In this document: in pieces, positions 1 to 8,799 of the stretch
Position numbering within the stretch: position 1 is the stretch's first letter
Layout: every line of letters begins with the position of its first letter
DNA from: Winogradskyella vidalii
GTDB taxonomy: Bacteria; Bacteroidota; Bacteroidia; Flavobacteriales; Flavobacteriaceae
Direction: 5' to 3'
Assembly (NCBI RefSeq): GCF_013403955.1
Contig: NZ_JABFDG010000001.1
Location: 310,001 to 374,000 of the forward strand
DNA: 64,000 nt
Position numbers and translations under genes: made by a program
The notes under the pieces: generated by a model
The model's database searches: none
What the model was told of the DNA's origin: nothing
The model's input: the letters and a program-made list of their open reading frames with translations, nothing else

Positions 1-1506
1 GGAGAAACTTGGAGCCACATTGTGACGTATTTACTGCCAGAATATATCTGGAATTCATTATATCTCGTTCTTTTTTGTAGTATGCTCGTTTTGCTTTTAG
101 GCGTGTCTTCTGCATGGTTGGTGTCACGTTTCGATTTTATGTTTCGCAAACAAATGGAGTGGTTATTAATTTTGCCACTTGCTATTCCTTCTTATATTGT
201 AGGTTATGCTTATGCTGGAATTTTCGATTATGGCGGCAGTCTAGATTTACTATTTCGGCAATTAAATCTCGATTTTATACGAATCGATATTATGAATAGA
301 GCAGGACTCGCTTTTGTATTAAGTATTTCTCTATTCCCATATGTTTATGTTAGCGCAAGAGCTTTTTTTCTTAATCAGGCGAATAACCTTTTGGAGGCGT
401 CAAAAGTGTTGGGTGTTGGTGAACGAAAAACTTTTTTTAGATTGATGCTACCATTAGCGAGGCCAGCGATTGTAGCCGGATTGGTCTTAGTGTTAATGGA
501 AGTGCTAAACGATTATGGTGCCGCGAGTTATTATGGTGTTAATACCTTTACCACCGGAATATTTAGGTCGTGGTTTTCTTTAGAAGAGCCAGAAACTGCC
601 GTGTATTTATCGGCATTATTAATTGTAATTGTTTTTGCTTTAATTCTGTTTGAAAAATGGCAAGTACGAAAAATGAAGTTTACATCGTCAAAAACAAATA
701 GTACGCAACTGCAGAGAAAAATACCAAAGCGTTCGGTACGTTGGATGATTTTTTCAATGGTGTTTTTGCCGGTTCTTCTAGGGTTTATTTTACCAGTAGC
801 TCAGTTAATGTATTGGGCTGTTTTAACGGCATCTACCGTTTTTGATATGCAGTTCCTTATAATCTCATTACAAAGTTTCGGCATCGCCATTTCATCTGCT
901 GTGCTTACTGTTTTCTTTGCGCTTTTGTTGATCTATTTTTCAAAATGGAGCAACATACGTTCTATTAAAAATGTCGCTAGAGTTGGAGTTTTGGGTTATG
1001 CGATTCCAGGAGCTGTGATTGCTATTGGAATCATGATTCCCACCCTAGCATTAGACAAATGGTTGATTGAGGTGTTGGGTAACTTCGGAATTGATTCGGG
1101 TCTAATTATTAATGGAACATTAATGGCGCTACTTTATGCTTATGCGGTACGCTTTTTGGCCGTAGCTTATAACCCTATTGAATCTACAGCCTTAAAAGTT
1201 GATAATTCCATTCCGGATTCATCAAAAGTTTTAGGTGTTGGAAACCTAAAAACCTTTTTTAAAATTGAATTTCCATTGATTAAAACAGGCGTGTTTAGTG
1301 CGGTTATTTTAGTGTTTATTGATGTTATGAAAGAGCTGCCATTAACCTTAATTTTAAAACCCTATCATATAGATACCCTCGCTGTAAAAGCATTTGAATA
1401 TGCCAGTGACGAGATGGTTATGGAAGCTTCTATACCATCACTTTTCATTATCTTTACCGCTATGATTCCGGTGATATTTTTAAATAAATTATTAATTAAA
1501 AAATAA
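1..1506 (+). CDS. Iron(III) ABC transporter permease, FbpB/AfuB type (5' end outside window)
   Basis: Inner-membrane permease that would pass iron delivered by a periplasmic binding protein. It is a fused, two-half permease with many hydrophobic segments. Each half carries an EAA-type loop that docks on the ATPase: EASKVLGVGERKTFF near residue 125 and SSKVLGVGNLKTFF near residue 400 (numbered from the GTG at 22). The frame is open to the left edge: the codons before that GTG read GETWSHI, which fits the stretch ahead of the first membrane segment in this family. I therefore take GTG 22 as an internal valine and the gene as 5'-truncated by the window. The ATPase gene follows after 2 bp. The binding protein is not in the window and is probably upstream. 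Confidence 0.88.
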   Translation, partial: GETWSHIVTYLLPEYIWNSLYLVLFCSMLVLLLGVSSAWLVSRFDFMFRKQMEWLLILPLAIPSYIVGYAYAGIFDYGGSLDLLFRQLNLDFIRIDIMNRAGLAFVLSISLFPYVYVSARAFFLNQANNLLEASKVLGVGERKTFFRLMLPLARPAIVAGLVLVLMEVLNDYGAASYYGVNTFTTGIFRSWFSLEEPETAVYLSALLIVIVFALILFEKWQVRKMKFTSSKTNSTQLQRKIPKRSVRWMIFSMVFLPVLLGFILPVAQLMYWAVLTASTVFDMQFLIISLQSFGIAISSAVLTVFFALLLIYFSKWSNIRSIKNVARVGVLGYAIPGAVIAIGIMIPTLALDKWLIEVLGNFGIDSGLIINGTLMALLYAYAVRFLAVAYNPIESTALKVDNSIPDSSKVLGVGNLKTFFKIEFPLIKTGVFSAVILVFIDVMKELPLTLILKPYHIDTLAVKAFEYASDEMVMEASIPSLFIIFTAMIPVIFLNKLLIKK

Positions 1507-1508
1507 GA

Positions 1509-2519
1509 ATGCTAAAGATAGATTCACTTTCTAAAAGCTTTGATAAGGGTAAGAATTACGCTTTAGACAACGTGACTTTTAATTTAAAAGTTGGAGATGT
1601 TTGCGCTATTGTTGGTGAAAGTGGTAGTGGAAAAACAACCTTGGTTCGTTTAATCGCTGGACTCGAACGTCCGGATAACGGAAGTATTTTGTTAGCAGAT
1701 AAAGTGATTGCTTCGGTTAATAAATTTGTTCAACCTGAAAAAAGAAAGATAGGTTTGGTTTTTCAGGAGTATGCGCTTTTTCCGCATTTAACCATTTTGG
1801 ATAATATTTTATACGGCATTTCAAAATTAAAAAATAAGAAGGTTAGAGCTCAAGAAATGTTAGATTTAGTGGGTTTAAGCGGCATGGAAAAACGTTATCC
1901 TCATCAACTTTCTGGTGGACAACAGCAACGTGTAGCTTTAGCAAGAGCCTTGGCACCAAAGCCTTCATTGCTGATTTTGGATGAACCCTTTAGTAATCTC
2001 GATGCTATGTTGCGCATGCAACTACGAAATGAGGTTTTCGATATTATAAAAAAAACAGGAGTGACGGTGTTGTTCGTTACCCACGATACCCAAGATGCCC
2101 TTTCTGTTGCTGATGAAATTTTGATATTACAAAAAGGTAAAGTGGTTCAAAAAGATGCTGCGGCAAATTTATATGTAAAGCCGAACACTTTATATGTGGC
2201 CTCCTTATTTGGAAGCACGGTTCACATTAATAAAAACATTCAGAATGCTTTTCAGTGTCCTTTAAATGAAACCTGTTGCCACGCCATCCGAAATGAAAAA
2301 ATTAAAGTCAACCCGTCTTCCGAAAATTTTGATTGTGAATATATCACCACAGCCCAAGTGATTAAAAAGATTGAACTTGGCGATTCGGTTCAGTTACTTT
2401 TAAAGCTTGAATCTGGCGAGCAATTAACCGTTATGACACAAGCTAAAAATATCGAAGACAGAATTCATATTGGTTTCAATTCAAAAGATATTTTAGAATT
2501 TAATCAAGAGCAAGTCTAA
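1509..2519 (+). CDS. Iron(III) ABC transporter ATP-binding protein, FbpC/AfuC type
   Basis: Cytoplasmic ATPase that powers the permease encoded 2 bp upstream. Visible motifs are Walker A GESGSGKTT (residues 36-44), the ABC signature LSGGQQQRVALARAL (134-148), Walker B with LLILDEPFSNLD (about 154-165) and a switch histidine in FVTHDTQD. The length of 336 aa exceeds a bare ATPase. The last 100 or so residues form a C-terminal regulatory domain containing a cysteine-bearing stretch (CPLNETCCHA), which could sense metal or redox state; that role is inference. ATPases of this family serve several substrates, but the coupled two-half FbpB-like permease makes iron(III) the best guess. Confidence 0.88.
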   Translation: MLKIDSLSKSFDKGKNYALDNVTFNLKVGDVCAIVGESGSGKTTLVRLIAGLERPDNGSILLADKVIASVNKFVQPEKRKIGLVFQEYALFPHLTILDNILYGISKLKNKKVRAQEMLDLVGLSGMEKRYPHQLSGGQQQRVALARALAPKPSLLILDEPFSNLDAMLRMQLRNEVFDIIKKTGVTVLFVTHDTQDALSVADEILILQKGKVVQKDAAANLYVKPNTLYVASLFGSTVHINKNIQNAFQCPLNETCCHAIRNEKIKVNPSSENFDCEYITTAQVIKKIELGDSVQLLLKLESGEQLTVMTQAKNIEDRIHIGFNSKDILEFNQEQV

Positions 2520-2560
2520 TCATGCCCTTAAACATCTTTAATGCATAAAATCTAAGGTAA

Positions 2561-2588
2561 CTTGTTGGTGCTTTGTTTTTTATGTTTG
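2561..2588 (+). promoter_or_regulatory. Bacteroidota-type promoter for the MFS gene
   Basis: A TTG at 2562-2564 and TATGTTTG at 2581-2588 are separated by 16 bases, matching the -33 TTG / -7 TAnnTTTG pattern of the Bacteroidota primary sigma factor. It lies in the 171-base gap before the MFS transporter and points the same way. Confidence 0.5.
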
Positions 2589-2735
2589 TTTTATTTTCTA
2601 TACTAAATTAACAGCTAAATTTTAGATAAATATTAACAAGGTTAAAAACGTATAGATATGTGATAAGTGACTAGTGGTGAGACTAAGTAATTGTATGGAA
2701 ATTTGCATACTACTATTCGGAAATTTAAAATTGCT

Positions 2736-3920
2736 ATGAAGAATGAATTTTCCAATAAAAAAGCATTATTATCCTTAGCCATTGGTGGTTTTGGGATAGG
2801 GCTTACTGAATTTGTGATTATGGGTATTTTACCTAATGTTGCCAATTCATTAGCAATTTCTATACCTCAAGCAGGTCATTTTATTTCTGCTTACGCCTTA
2901 GGAGTTGTGGTTGGTGCGCCATTACTAACAAGCTTTAGTCATAAATTATCACCAAATCGTATGCTTTTATTGCTTATGACTTGGTTTACAATTTTTAATA
3001 CCCTTTCTGCATTTTCAACCAACTATAATATGCTGTTGGTAATGCGATTTTTATCTGGGCTTCCGCATGGTGCTTTTTTTGGTGTTGGTGCTGTTATAGC
3101 TGGTAAATTAGCTAGAAGAGGAAAGTCTGCACAAGCTATAGCTGTAATGTTCTCGGGTTTAACAGTGGCGAATGTTATTGGTGTACCTATAGGAACTTTT
3201 TTAGGAAATCAATACCATTGGAGTGCGTCTTTTATTATGGTTGGTGTTGTAGGTGTTTTAACTTTAGTAAGCATTTTTTATTGGATGCCGCAATTTGAAA
3301 AAGAAGAAAAACAACCTTTAAGTGATGATCAAAAAGGCCTTAAAAATCCAGAACTCTGGGCATTAATTGCACTAACAACAATTGGTACAGGAGGTTTTTT
3401 TGCATGGTATAGTTACATTGCCCCTTTACTTACTGATGTAGCACTTTTTTCTGATAATGTAGTGAGTTATGCGATGATTATTGCTGGTTTAGGAATGTTT
3501 GTGGGGAACTTTTTAGGTGCAAAAATGGCTGATGCTTTTACGCCGTTGCGCTCTGTTATGATTAGCCTTTTGGGCATGACTATTATTTTACTTATAAATT
3601 CATTTTTTGCATCACATGCTATTTTGGCCTTGGTATTAACATTTTTAATAGGGCTGATTGCGTTTAGTATATCAACACCAATACAAATGGCAATAATTAA
3701 TACTGCTAAAGGTGCAGAGATGTTAGGTTCTTCAATGAATCAAAGTGCCTTTAACATGGGAAACGCCATGGGCGCTTATTTAGCAGGCTTGCCAATTGCA
3801 TATGGTTATAGCGTAACTTCGTCGTCATTAGTAGGTGCTTCTTTAGCATTTTCAGGTGCTATAATTGCTATAGCAATATTACTTTACAGACAGAAAAAAC
3901 TTAAGAAAAACTCTAATTAA
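2736..3920 (+). CDS. MFS transporter, DHA1 (AraJ/YdhP-like efflux) type
   Basis: Twelve-helix major facilitator protein of the DHA1 drug or sugar efflux branch. The first helix reads GIGLTEFVIMGILPNVA, the hallmark of arabinose-efflux/AraJ-like proteins, where a TEF motif sits in helix 1. The substrate cannot be read from sequence. The frame extends back to an ATG at 2691, but that adds a 15-residue polar stretch atypical for the family. The ATG at 2736 (MKNEFSNKKALLSLA) gives a normal start of about 394 aa. It has its own candidate promoter and is probably monocistronic. An AT-only 8-bp hairpin spans the stop codon (3915-3936), but no T-run follows it. Confidence 0.85.
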   Translation: MKNEFSNKKALLSLAIGGFGIGLTEFVIMGILPNVANSLAISIPQAGHFISAYALGVVVGAPLLTSFSHKLSPNRMLLLLMTWFTIFNTLSAFSTNYNMLLVMRFLSGLPHGAFFGVGAVIAGKLARRGKSAQAIAVMFSGLTVANVIGVPIGTFLGNQYHWSASFIMVGVVGVLTLVSIFYWMPQFEKEEKQPLSDDQKGLKNPELWALIALTTIGTGGFFAWYSYIAPLLTDVALFSDNVVSYAMIIAGLGMFVGNFLGAKMADAFTPLRSVMISLLGMTIILLINSFFASHAILALVLTFLIGLIAFSISTPIQMAIINTAKGAEMLGSSMNQSAFNMGNAMGAYLAGLPIAYGYSVTSSSLVGASLAFSGAIIAIAILLYRQKKLKKNSN

Positions 3921-4243
3921 AGGAGTTACTTTAATTCATATGGAATTATGAATTACAAAGATTTAGATGTTGCTTTAAAATGTTATAAGGTGTCTCTGTA
4001 TAATCTATTACTCCTGTTTTTTTAAGTCGTTTTTTTGAAATAAACATAAAACATTAGATTTCTATAAATCGTATTATTTACGGTATTATCAGTTAACTGT
4101 TCTATATTGATTTGGTAATCAGCGTGTTGTTAATATAACATACATATTCGATAAACGCGTGATATTTTTATCGATTCTAACTTCCGAATTTTGTACCAGA
4201 GAGATTACATATGTAGTTCTAAATGATTAAAAAACAATACGCT

Positions 4244-4446
4244 ATGAAAAATACAGCAATTAACCCAACCGTTTGGCAGCCTTTAAACTATTCGAATTTT
4301 AAAAAGGAGAAATCTATCAAGTCGATAGATGCTAATCAGAAAAAATGGAGCTTACCACTAATGATGTTTTTAAAATTAAAATCTCAGAAATAACTGGATT
4401 ATCGCCAGCAAAAATGTTTGGCTATAGTAAGTCTTCTTTTATATAA
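4244..4446 (+). pseudogene. Small unrecognised ORF, split at an A6 run
   Basis: An ATG at 4244 opens a 49-codon frame (MKNTAINPTVWQPLNYS..., stop 4391-4393). A second frame begins at the ATG at 4345 inside the run of six A's at 4340-4345 and encodes 33 residues (MELTTNDVFKIKISEITGLS...) ending at 4446. One extra A would join both into a single protein of about 67 aa. The sequence from 4345 onward looks more protein-like than the tail of the first frame. I do not recognise the family. It could be a decayed gene, an expressed slippage product, a sequencing error or chance. A terminator lies 20 bases downstream. Confidence 0.35.
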
Positions 4447-4465
4447 TTCAACTAATATATAAAAG

Positions 4466-4496
4466 CAAAAGGTGCCCAATTGGAGCACCTTTTTTA
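4466..4496. terminator. Bidirectional intrinsic terminator
   Basis: Stem AAGGTGC / GCACCTT around a 9-base centre, followed by TTTTTT on the plus strand and by a T-rich stretch on the minus strand. It sits between the small plus-strand ORF and the end of the minus-strand amylase gene, so it probably ends the amylase transcript. Confidence 0.7.
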
Positions 4497-4520
4497 ATTT
4501 TAAAAACTATCAGCTACTAG

Positions 4521-7406
4521 TTACATTTTAATCAATTTAGTAGTTAAAGTTTGGTTATTATCATTTTGTACTTTAACCATATACATTCCCGAAATTAATG
4601 AAGAAATATCAAAACTGTCTGTTTTTGAATAACTTCCATTGAAAGATCTAACCATTTTACCGCTTAAATCATAAATTTCAACATTTGTAACATTAGCATT
4701 AATACTAAATGATGCTTGTGATGGGTTAGGGTAAATACTAAAGCTTGCCCAGACTTGGTCTTCAACACCTAATACATTGGTAGGTTGATTTCCTAAAATT
4801 CTAAATTGACCTGCGGGAATTGTAATGCTGCTCGCCGTGTTACTTACTGTGGTGTTTCCTGTGGCATCCATTAAATCATACCAAGTTGAGGTGACACCAC
4901 TTGGAAAATTAGTAGTAATAGACTGACTAGTAACATCAAAATTAGCAAGGATAATAACATAATTCAATTCAGAATTAGAAATTGAATTATCAAACACCTC
5001 AATTCTCGGTGTTAAATCTCCTGAACTTATGGTATAGTCACCTTCAAAAACGGGTTCTTCAATTTTTAATTTATGCAATTTAGACCAATCGTCATAGATT
5101 TGTCCTCTAAGAGCATCAGTCAACCAATTGTTGGTCCATTGTGGTTGAGGCTTAGTATCTAATTTACAATCACCACTACCATCTTCATCACCATCAAAAT
5201 TTGTAGAACCATCATTGCAAGTAAATATAGAATTCTCCATACCAAGTTCGCCAAAGTGCCAAATCATTTTTGGACCAGGAACCATAGTAGATATAGCGCC
5301 TAAAGCAGACATTCTAGAAAGTGCAATATTTAAATCTTGAACATTGTGCGATGAGTTACTCGTATTTCCATAGGCTAAATTTTTGAACATTAAACGTTCT
5401 TCATCATGGCTTTCAGGATAACCAACTACTCTAGGAGCGTTGAACCCTGTATGCGCATTATGGCCAATTCTATCGATATTTTTATCGCCATCTTGTCCCA
5501 TAGTAAGCTCATTATAGGGATCTGTCATTTTTCCCCACATCATAACGCCTTTGTCTTCATCGAGACGGTAATTGGCCCATTCCTTTTCTTCGTTATCTGA
5601 ACCTAAATGCTCAAATATAACATAGTGTGTATCATCTAAAGACCACGAATAATCAGCATATTCCTTTAAAATATCTACACGATCTTGTTGGTAGCCATTA
5701 GTACAACTTTCATCACTAGCAGTACAATTTTGAGTAAATCCTTTGGTTAAATCCCATCGAAAGCCATCAATATTAAATGCTTCTACCCAATGTGCTATGG
5801 TTCGTTTTACATAGTCTTTTGTTCTTGCATTTGAATGATCAAAATCACTACCCACACTATAGCTATGTCTTGCTGTTTCATTAAAATATGGGTTTTCAGC
5901 ATTTGGGCTTCCCCAACCATCTTGTTCGGGATCATTCATCCACATTCTAACCATTGGGTTTCTACCATAAGCATGGTTAAGTGCAACGTCTAATATAACA
6001 GCGATACCATTTTGATGGCAAACATCTACAAGTTCTCTGAGTTTATCTTCTGTACCGTAAAATTTATCTAATGCCATATGGAAAGATGTGTTATAACCCC
6101 AACTTTCATTGCCTTCAAATTCCATTACTGGCATCAGCTGAATAGCATTGATATTGAGGTTTTTGAAATAATCGATACGGTCTATAATATCTTGAAAATT
6201 ACGATTAGAATCAAAATCTCTTACCAATACTTCATAAATAACTAAGTCTTCCTTTTTTGGCTTTGTAAAATTGGTCACCTGCCAATCGTAGGGTGTCTGA
6301 CCAGTTTCTAAAACGGTAACTTCACGTTCTTGGCCTTCAGGATATGCTGGTAAGTTAGGGTAGCTTGTTGCCGGAATATAAGGATCGTCATAAGGCGATA
6401 AAACCAAAGTAGAGTAGGGGTCTGCTGTTTTGACCATTACAGGTGAATTAGCAGCAGGTGTTTCATCGACTACCCAATATTGATAGGTTTCTATTTGACC
6501 AGGTGTTAAGTCCGTTAATTCAATCCAAAATTTACTATTTCTAGTAGGGTCTTTTTTCATAGCATAAGAGACATCGGGTTGCCAGTTATTAAAACTTCCA
6601 GCGACATAAACAAAATCCTTACCAGACGCATACAATACTAAAACAGCAGTATTATCATCAATATAAGTAATACCATCTTCATAAGTGGTTGGCATAATAC
6701 CAATGTTTGAGCCGGGGTCTATAAGGACATTAAATGTTCTTGTAATTGACGTGCCGTTTAGCTCAGCAGTAAGTTCGTAATTTTTGTTTTCAGTTATATT
6801 AGTATCTACATAACTGTAATTGCTTGTGGCATTATTGGTGTTAATTACAACCCCATTAGCGCTTAGTGTATAATTTGCATTGCCACCAATATTAGTAGCT
6901 GAAATGCTTAGGTCGTCTCCAGAATTAATAATTTCTGTCGTAGTAGAAGGTGCTGTTAAGCTAACTTGAAATGTACCAACATCAAAAATAAAGTCGTTAC
7001 AACCATTAGCTTTTAATTCTTGACTACCATCAGCATTTCTAAAAACCATACCCATTGCAAGTGCATTGGCGGCCTGAGTTGCGTTTAAGCCATAATAAGT
7101 TTCAGGTACAAAAGTGATAGAATATATACCACCACCTTGGTTGGTCATCTCTCCAACACCATCATCTTCTCCCCAGTTTCCTACAACACCAAAACCAAAC
7201 GCGTCAGTGCTATTTCCAATTCCGGAGTGCATATACACTTTACTCGGGTTGCTAAAGCCATTACAATCGGAAGCTGTACTCGTAATATCAAGCGTAATTG
7301 TGATGCTTTCATCTACTTCAAAAGGGTTTGGACTAATAGTAACTTGTGAGAAGGCAAATAACGAAATGCTAAAAGAGAGCATTAATAAGTAAATTTTTTT
7401 CATCAT
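4521..7406 (-). CDS. Secreted multidomain GH13 alpha-amylase with T9SS sorting domain
   Basis: Extracellular starch-degrading enzyme of the SusCD locus. Order of parts: signal peptide (1-20), N-terminal beta-rich glycan-binding-like regions (about 22-235), a CBM48/E-set-like domain (about 250-345, FVYVAGSFNNWQP), the GH13 barrel (about 380-790), a C-terminal beta domain, and a T9SS sorting domain (about 889-961, starting IYPNPS and ending TTKLIKM). Catalytic motifs are DVALNH (473-478), GFRWD with nucleophile D552, acid/base E599 in VIFEH, and SHDEE with H667-D668. The T9SS tail replaces the lipoprotein anchor of Bacteroides SusG, so the enzyme is exported through the type IX system. It is last in the minus-strand operon, 64 bases after the SusE-like gene, with a strong hairpin terminator in that gap. 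Confidence 0.92.
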   Translation of the reverse strand: MMKKIYLLMLSFSISLFAFSQVTISPNPFEVDESITITLDITSTASDCNGFSNPSKVYMHSGIGNSTDAFGFGVVGNWGEDDGVGEMTNQGGGIYSITFVPETYYGLNATQAANALAMGMVFRNADGSQELKANGCNDFIFDVGTFQVSLTAPSTTTEIINSGDDLSISATNIGGNANYTLSANGVVINTNNATSNYSYVDTNITENKNYELTAELNGTSITRTFNVLIDPGSNIGIMPTTYEDGITYIDDNTAVLVLYASGKDFVYVAGSFNNWQPDVSYAMKKDPTRNSKFWIELTDLTPGQIETYQYWVVDETPAANSPVMVKTADPYSTLVLSPYDDPYIPATSYPNLPAYPEGQEREVTVLETGQTPYDWQVTNFTKPKKEDLVIYEVLVRDFDSNRNFQDIIDRIDYFKNLNINAIQLMPVMEFEGNESWGYNTSFHMALDKFYGTEDKLRELVDVCHQNGIAVILDVALNHAYGRNPMVRMWMNDPEQDGWGSPNAENPYFNETARHSYSVGSDFDHSNARTKDYVKRTIAHWVEAFNIDGFRWDLTKGFTQNCTASDESCTNGYQQDRVDILKEYADYSWSLDDTHYVIFEHLGSDNEEKEWANYRLDEDKGVMMWGKMTDPYNELTMGQDGDKNIDRIGHNAHTGFNAPRVVGYPESHDEERLMFKNLAYGNTSNSSHNVQDLNIALSRMSALGAISTMVPGPKMIWHFGELGMENSIFTCNDGSTNFDGDEDGSGDCKLDTKPQPQWTNNWLTDALRGQIYDDWSKLHKLKIEEPVFEGDYTISSGDLTPRIEVFDNSISNSELNYVIILANFDVTSQSITTNFPSGVTSTWYDLMDATGNTTVSNTASSITIPAGQFRILGNQPTNVLGVEDQVWASFSIYPNPSQASFSINANVTNVEIYDLSGKMVRSFNGSYSKTDSFDISSLISGMYMVKVQNDNNQTLTTKLIKM

Positions 7407-7410
7407 TTTA

Positions 7411-7447
7411 TTTTTTAAAAAAAGGGCTGAAGTAAATCAGCCCTTTT
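7411..7447 (-). terminator. Hairpin terminator/attenuator between susE-like gene and amylase
   Basis: Read on the minus strand, an 11-bp stem (AAAAGGGCTGA / TCAGCCCTTTT) is followed by a run of seven T's. It lies inside the 64-base gap of an otherwise continuous operon and ends a few bases before the amylase start codon, so it may reduce amylase expression relative to susCDE. Confidence 0.7.
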
Positions 7448-7470
7448 AGGTTATAGGGTTTAGGTCCTAT

Positions 7471-8781
7471 TTATTGAATTTTGTTAAGCATATAAGTGCC
7501 GTTTGCAACATCCATTTGTACACGGTATAACCCTGCAGTTACAGCAATGTTTTCACCACCAGCATCTAAAGTGCCATCTGCGCCGTTATCACCATAATCA
7601 GTATCCCAAGCACTGTTTAATCTAAATTTAATTTCACCATCTACAAATGTAGCAATGTCACCAACGTAAACGTCTGGTTGAATTTGTGTTAGTGAGAAAT
7701 CTGGAGTTTCACCCCAAGCATTATAACCATCACCAACAATACCCCAAACATCAGATTCTTCAAGGGTGTAAGAATTGTCATTTAAGTTTATTGAGATAGA
7801 ATAATGACCAGCAGTAACAGGAATGTTGTCTCCTCCAAATTCTACATCCCAACTATTATTAAGTCTAAACTTAACCTCACCATCTAATAATTTTACATCC
7901 ACTTTAAATGTGTCCGTTGTGTAATCGTAATAAAATTTAGCATCTGGAGTTTCACCCCAATTATTATAGCCATCACCAACAACACCCCAAGAATAGTCTA
8001 CCATTGTGTATGTATTCTCATTAGTGTTCATTGTAATTTTGTAAGTTCCTGCTGTTACAGGAATATTTGCTCCACCAACTTCTAAGCTGCCTTCAGCTTC
8101 ACCAGCACCAAGATCACTATCCCAAGCATTGTTTTCTCTAAATTTAATTTCACCATCTATTAAGGTTACGTAAGCTACTAACACACCAGCTTCACTTGTA
8201 GTGTAGAACTGTCCATCAGGACCACCATCACCCCAAGCATTATAACCATCACCAACGACACCCCAAGTAGCAGGTTCAATTCCGCTATTACCAGATCCAC
8301 TTCCTTCTAATAATTCTACATTAATAATTAAAACATTAGAGAATACATCGTCTGCACCACCAGCATCTCCTGCAAGAGCTCTTACTCTTACTGAAAAAGA
8401 GCCAGTACTTGGTTCTGGAGAATCAGGGTCATTATCTAAACCTGCTTCAGTTGCAACACTCATCATCTGACCAATAGTCATTGCGATTTCGTTATCTGTT
8501 GCTGTATTCACAATAGCAGCATCTGTAAAATCTCCTAATATAGAACTTTGTAATTCATAAGATCCGTTTGTTGGTACACCAAAATCTGCACTAGTCCATG
8601 TGAATCTCTCACCTAGGTTGCTTGAAGTACTTGATGTAAGTACATAAGAATCTAATATTGAATTTGTAAATACAAATCCTTCAGGTGCTTGTGTTGTGAA
8701 GACAATGTCATCTTCCGTTTCACAACTATTAAAACTTATTAAGGCAAAGATGAAAAGGCCTAAAATTGATAATTTTTTCAT
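7471..8781 (-). CDS. SusE-like outer-membrane lipoprotein with three tandem glycan-binding-type repeats
   Basis: Surface or periplasm-facing lipoprotein expected to hold starch or maltodextrin near the SusCD complex. The lipoprotein signal ends in FNSC with the lipid cysteine at residue 20. A SusE-type domain covers about 24-156. Three related repeats follow at about 173-260, 265-342 and 346-434. Each opens WG(V/I)VGDGYN.WG, contains DGE(I/V)KFR..(N/S).WD, then (N/D)IPVTAG.Y or a close variant, and ends in a short beta segment. The order susC-susD-this gene, with gaps of 5 and 18 bases, fits a SusE/SusF role. The repeat count is unlike Bacteroides SusE. Starch specificity is inferred from the locus, not from binding residues. 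Confidence 0.85.
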   Translation of the reverse strand: MKKLSILGLFIFALISFNSCETEDDIVFTTQAPEGFVFTNSILDSYVLTSSTSSNLGERFTWTSADFGVPTNGSYELQSSILGDFTDAAIVNTATDNEIAMTIGQMMSVATEAGLDNDPDSPEPSTGSFSVRVRALAGDAGGADDVFSNVLIINVELLEGSGSGNSGIEPATWGVVGDGYNAWGDGGPDGQFYTTSEAGVLVAYVTLIDGEIKFRENNAWDSDLGAGEAEGSLEVGGANIPVTAGTYKITMNTNENTYTMVDYSWGVVGDGYNNWGETPDAKFYYDYTTDTFKVDVKLLDGEVKFRLNNSWDVEFGGDNIPVTAGHYSISINLNDNSYTLEESDVWGIVGDGYNAWGETPDFSLTQIQPDVYVGDIATFVDGEIKFRLNSAWDTDYGDNGADGTLDAGGENIAVTAGLYRVQMDVANGTYMLNKIQ

Positions 8782-8799
8782 ATTTATTGTTCGTGTTAA

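Larger units (their letters stand above)
3921..4520. other. 600-base gap, mostly non-coding
   Basis: Convergent gap between the MFS gene and the minus-strand amylase gene. About 300 very AT-rich bases hold nothing I can name. Then comes a short, apparently frameshifted ORF (4244-4446) and a bidirectional terminator just before the amylase stop codon. Confidence 0.6.

Noticed and set aside
22..24. GTG as the start of the ABC permease gene
   Set aside because: The frame is open to the window edge and the codons before it fit the family, so this is an internal valine.
3915..3936. Terminator after the MFS gene
   Set aside because: An 8-bp AT-only hairpin spans the stop codon but no T-run follows, so it is too weak to call.
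7114..7392. 92-codon plus-strand ORF
   Set aside because: It is the complement of the amylase N-terminal coding region, which has clear domain evidence.
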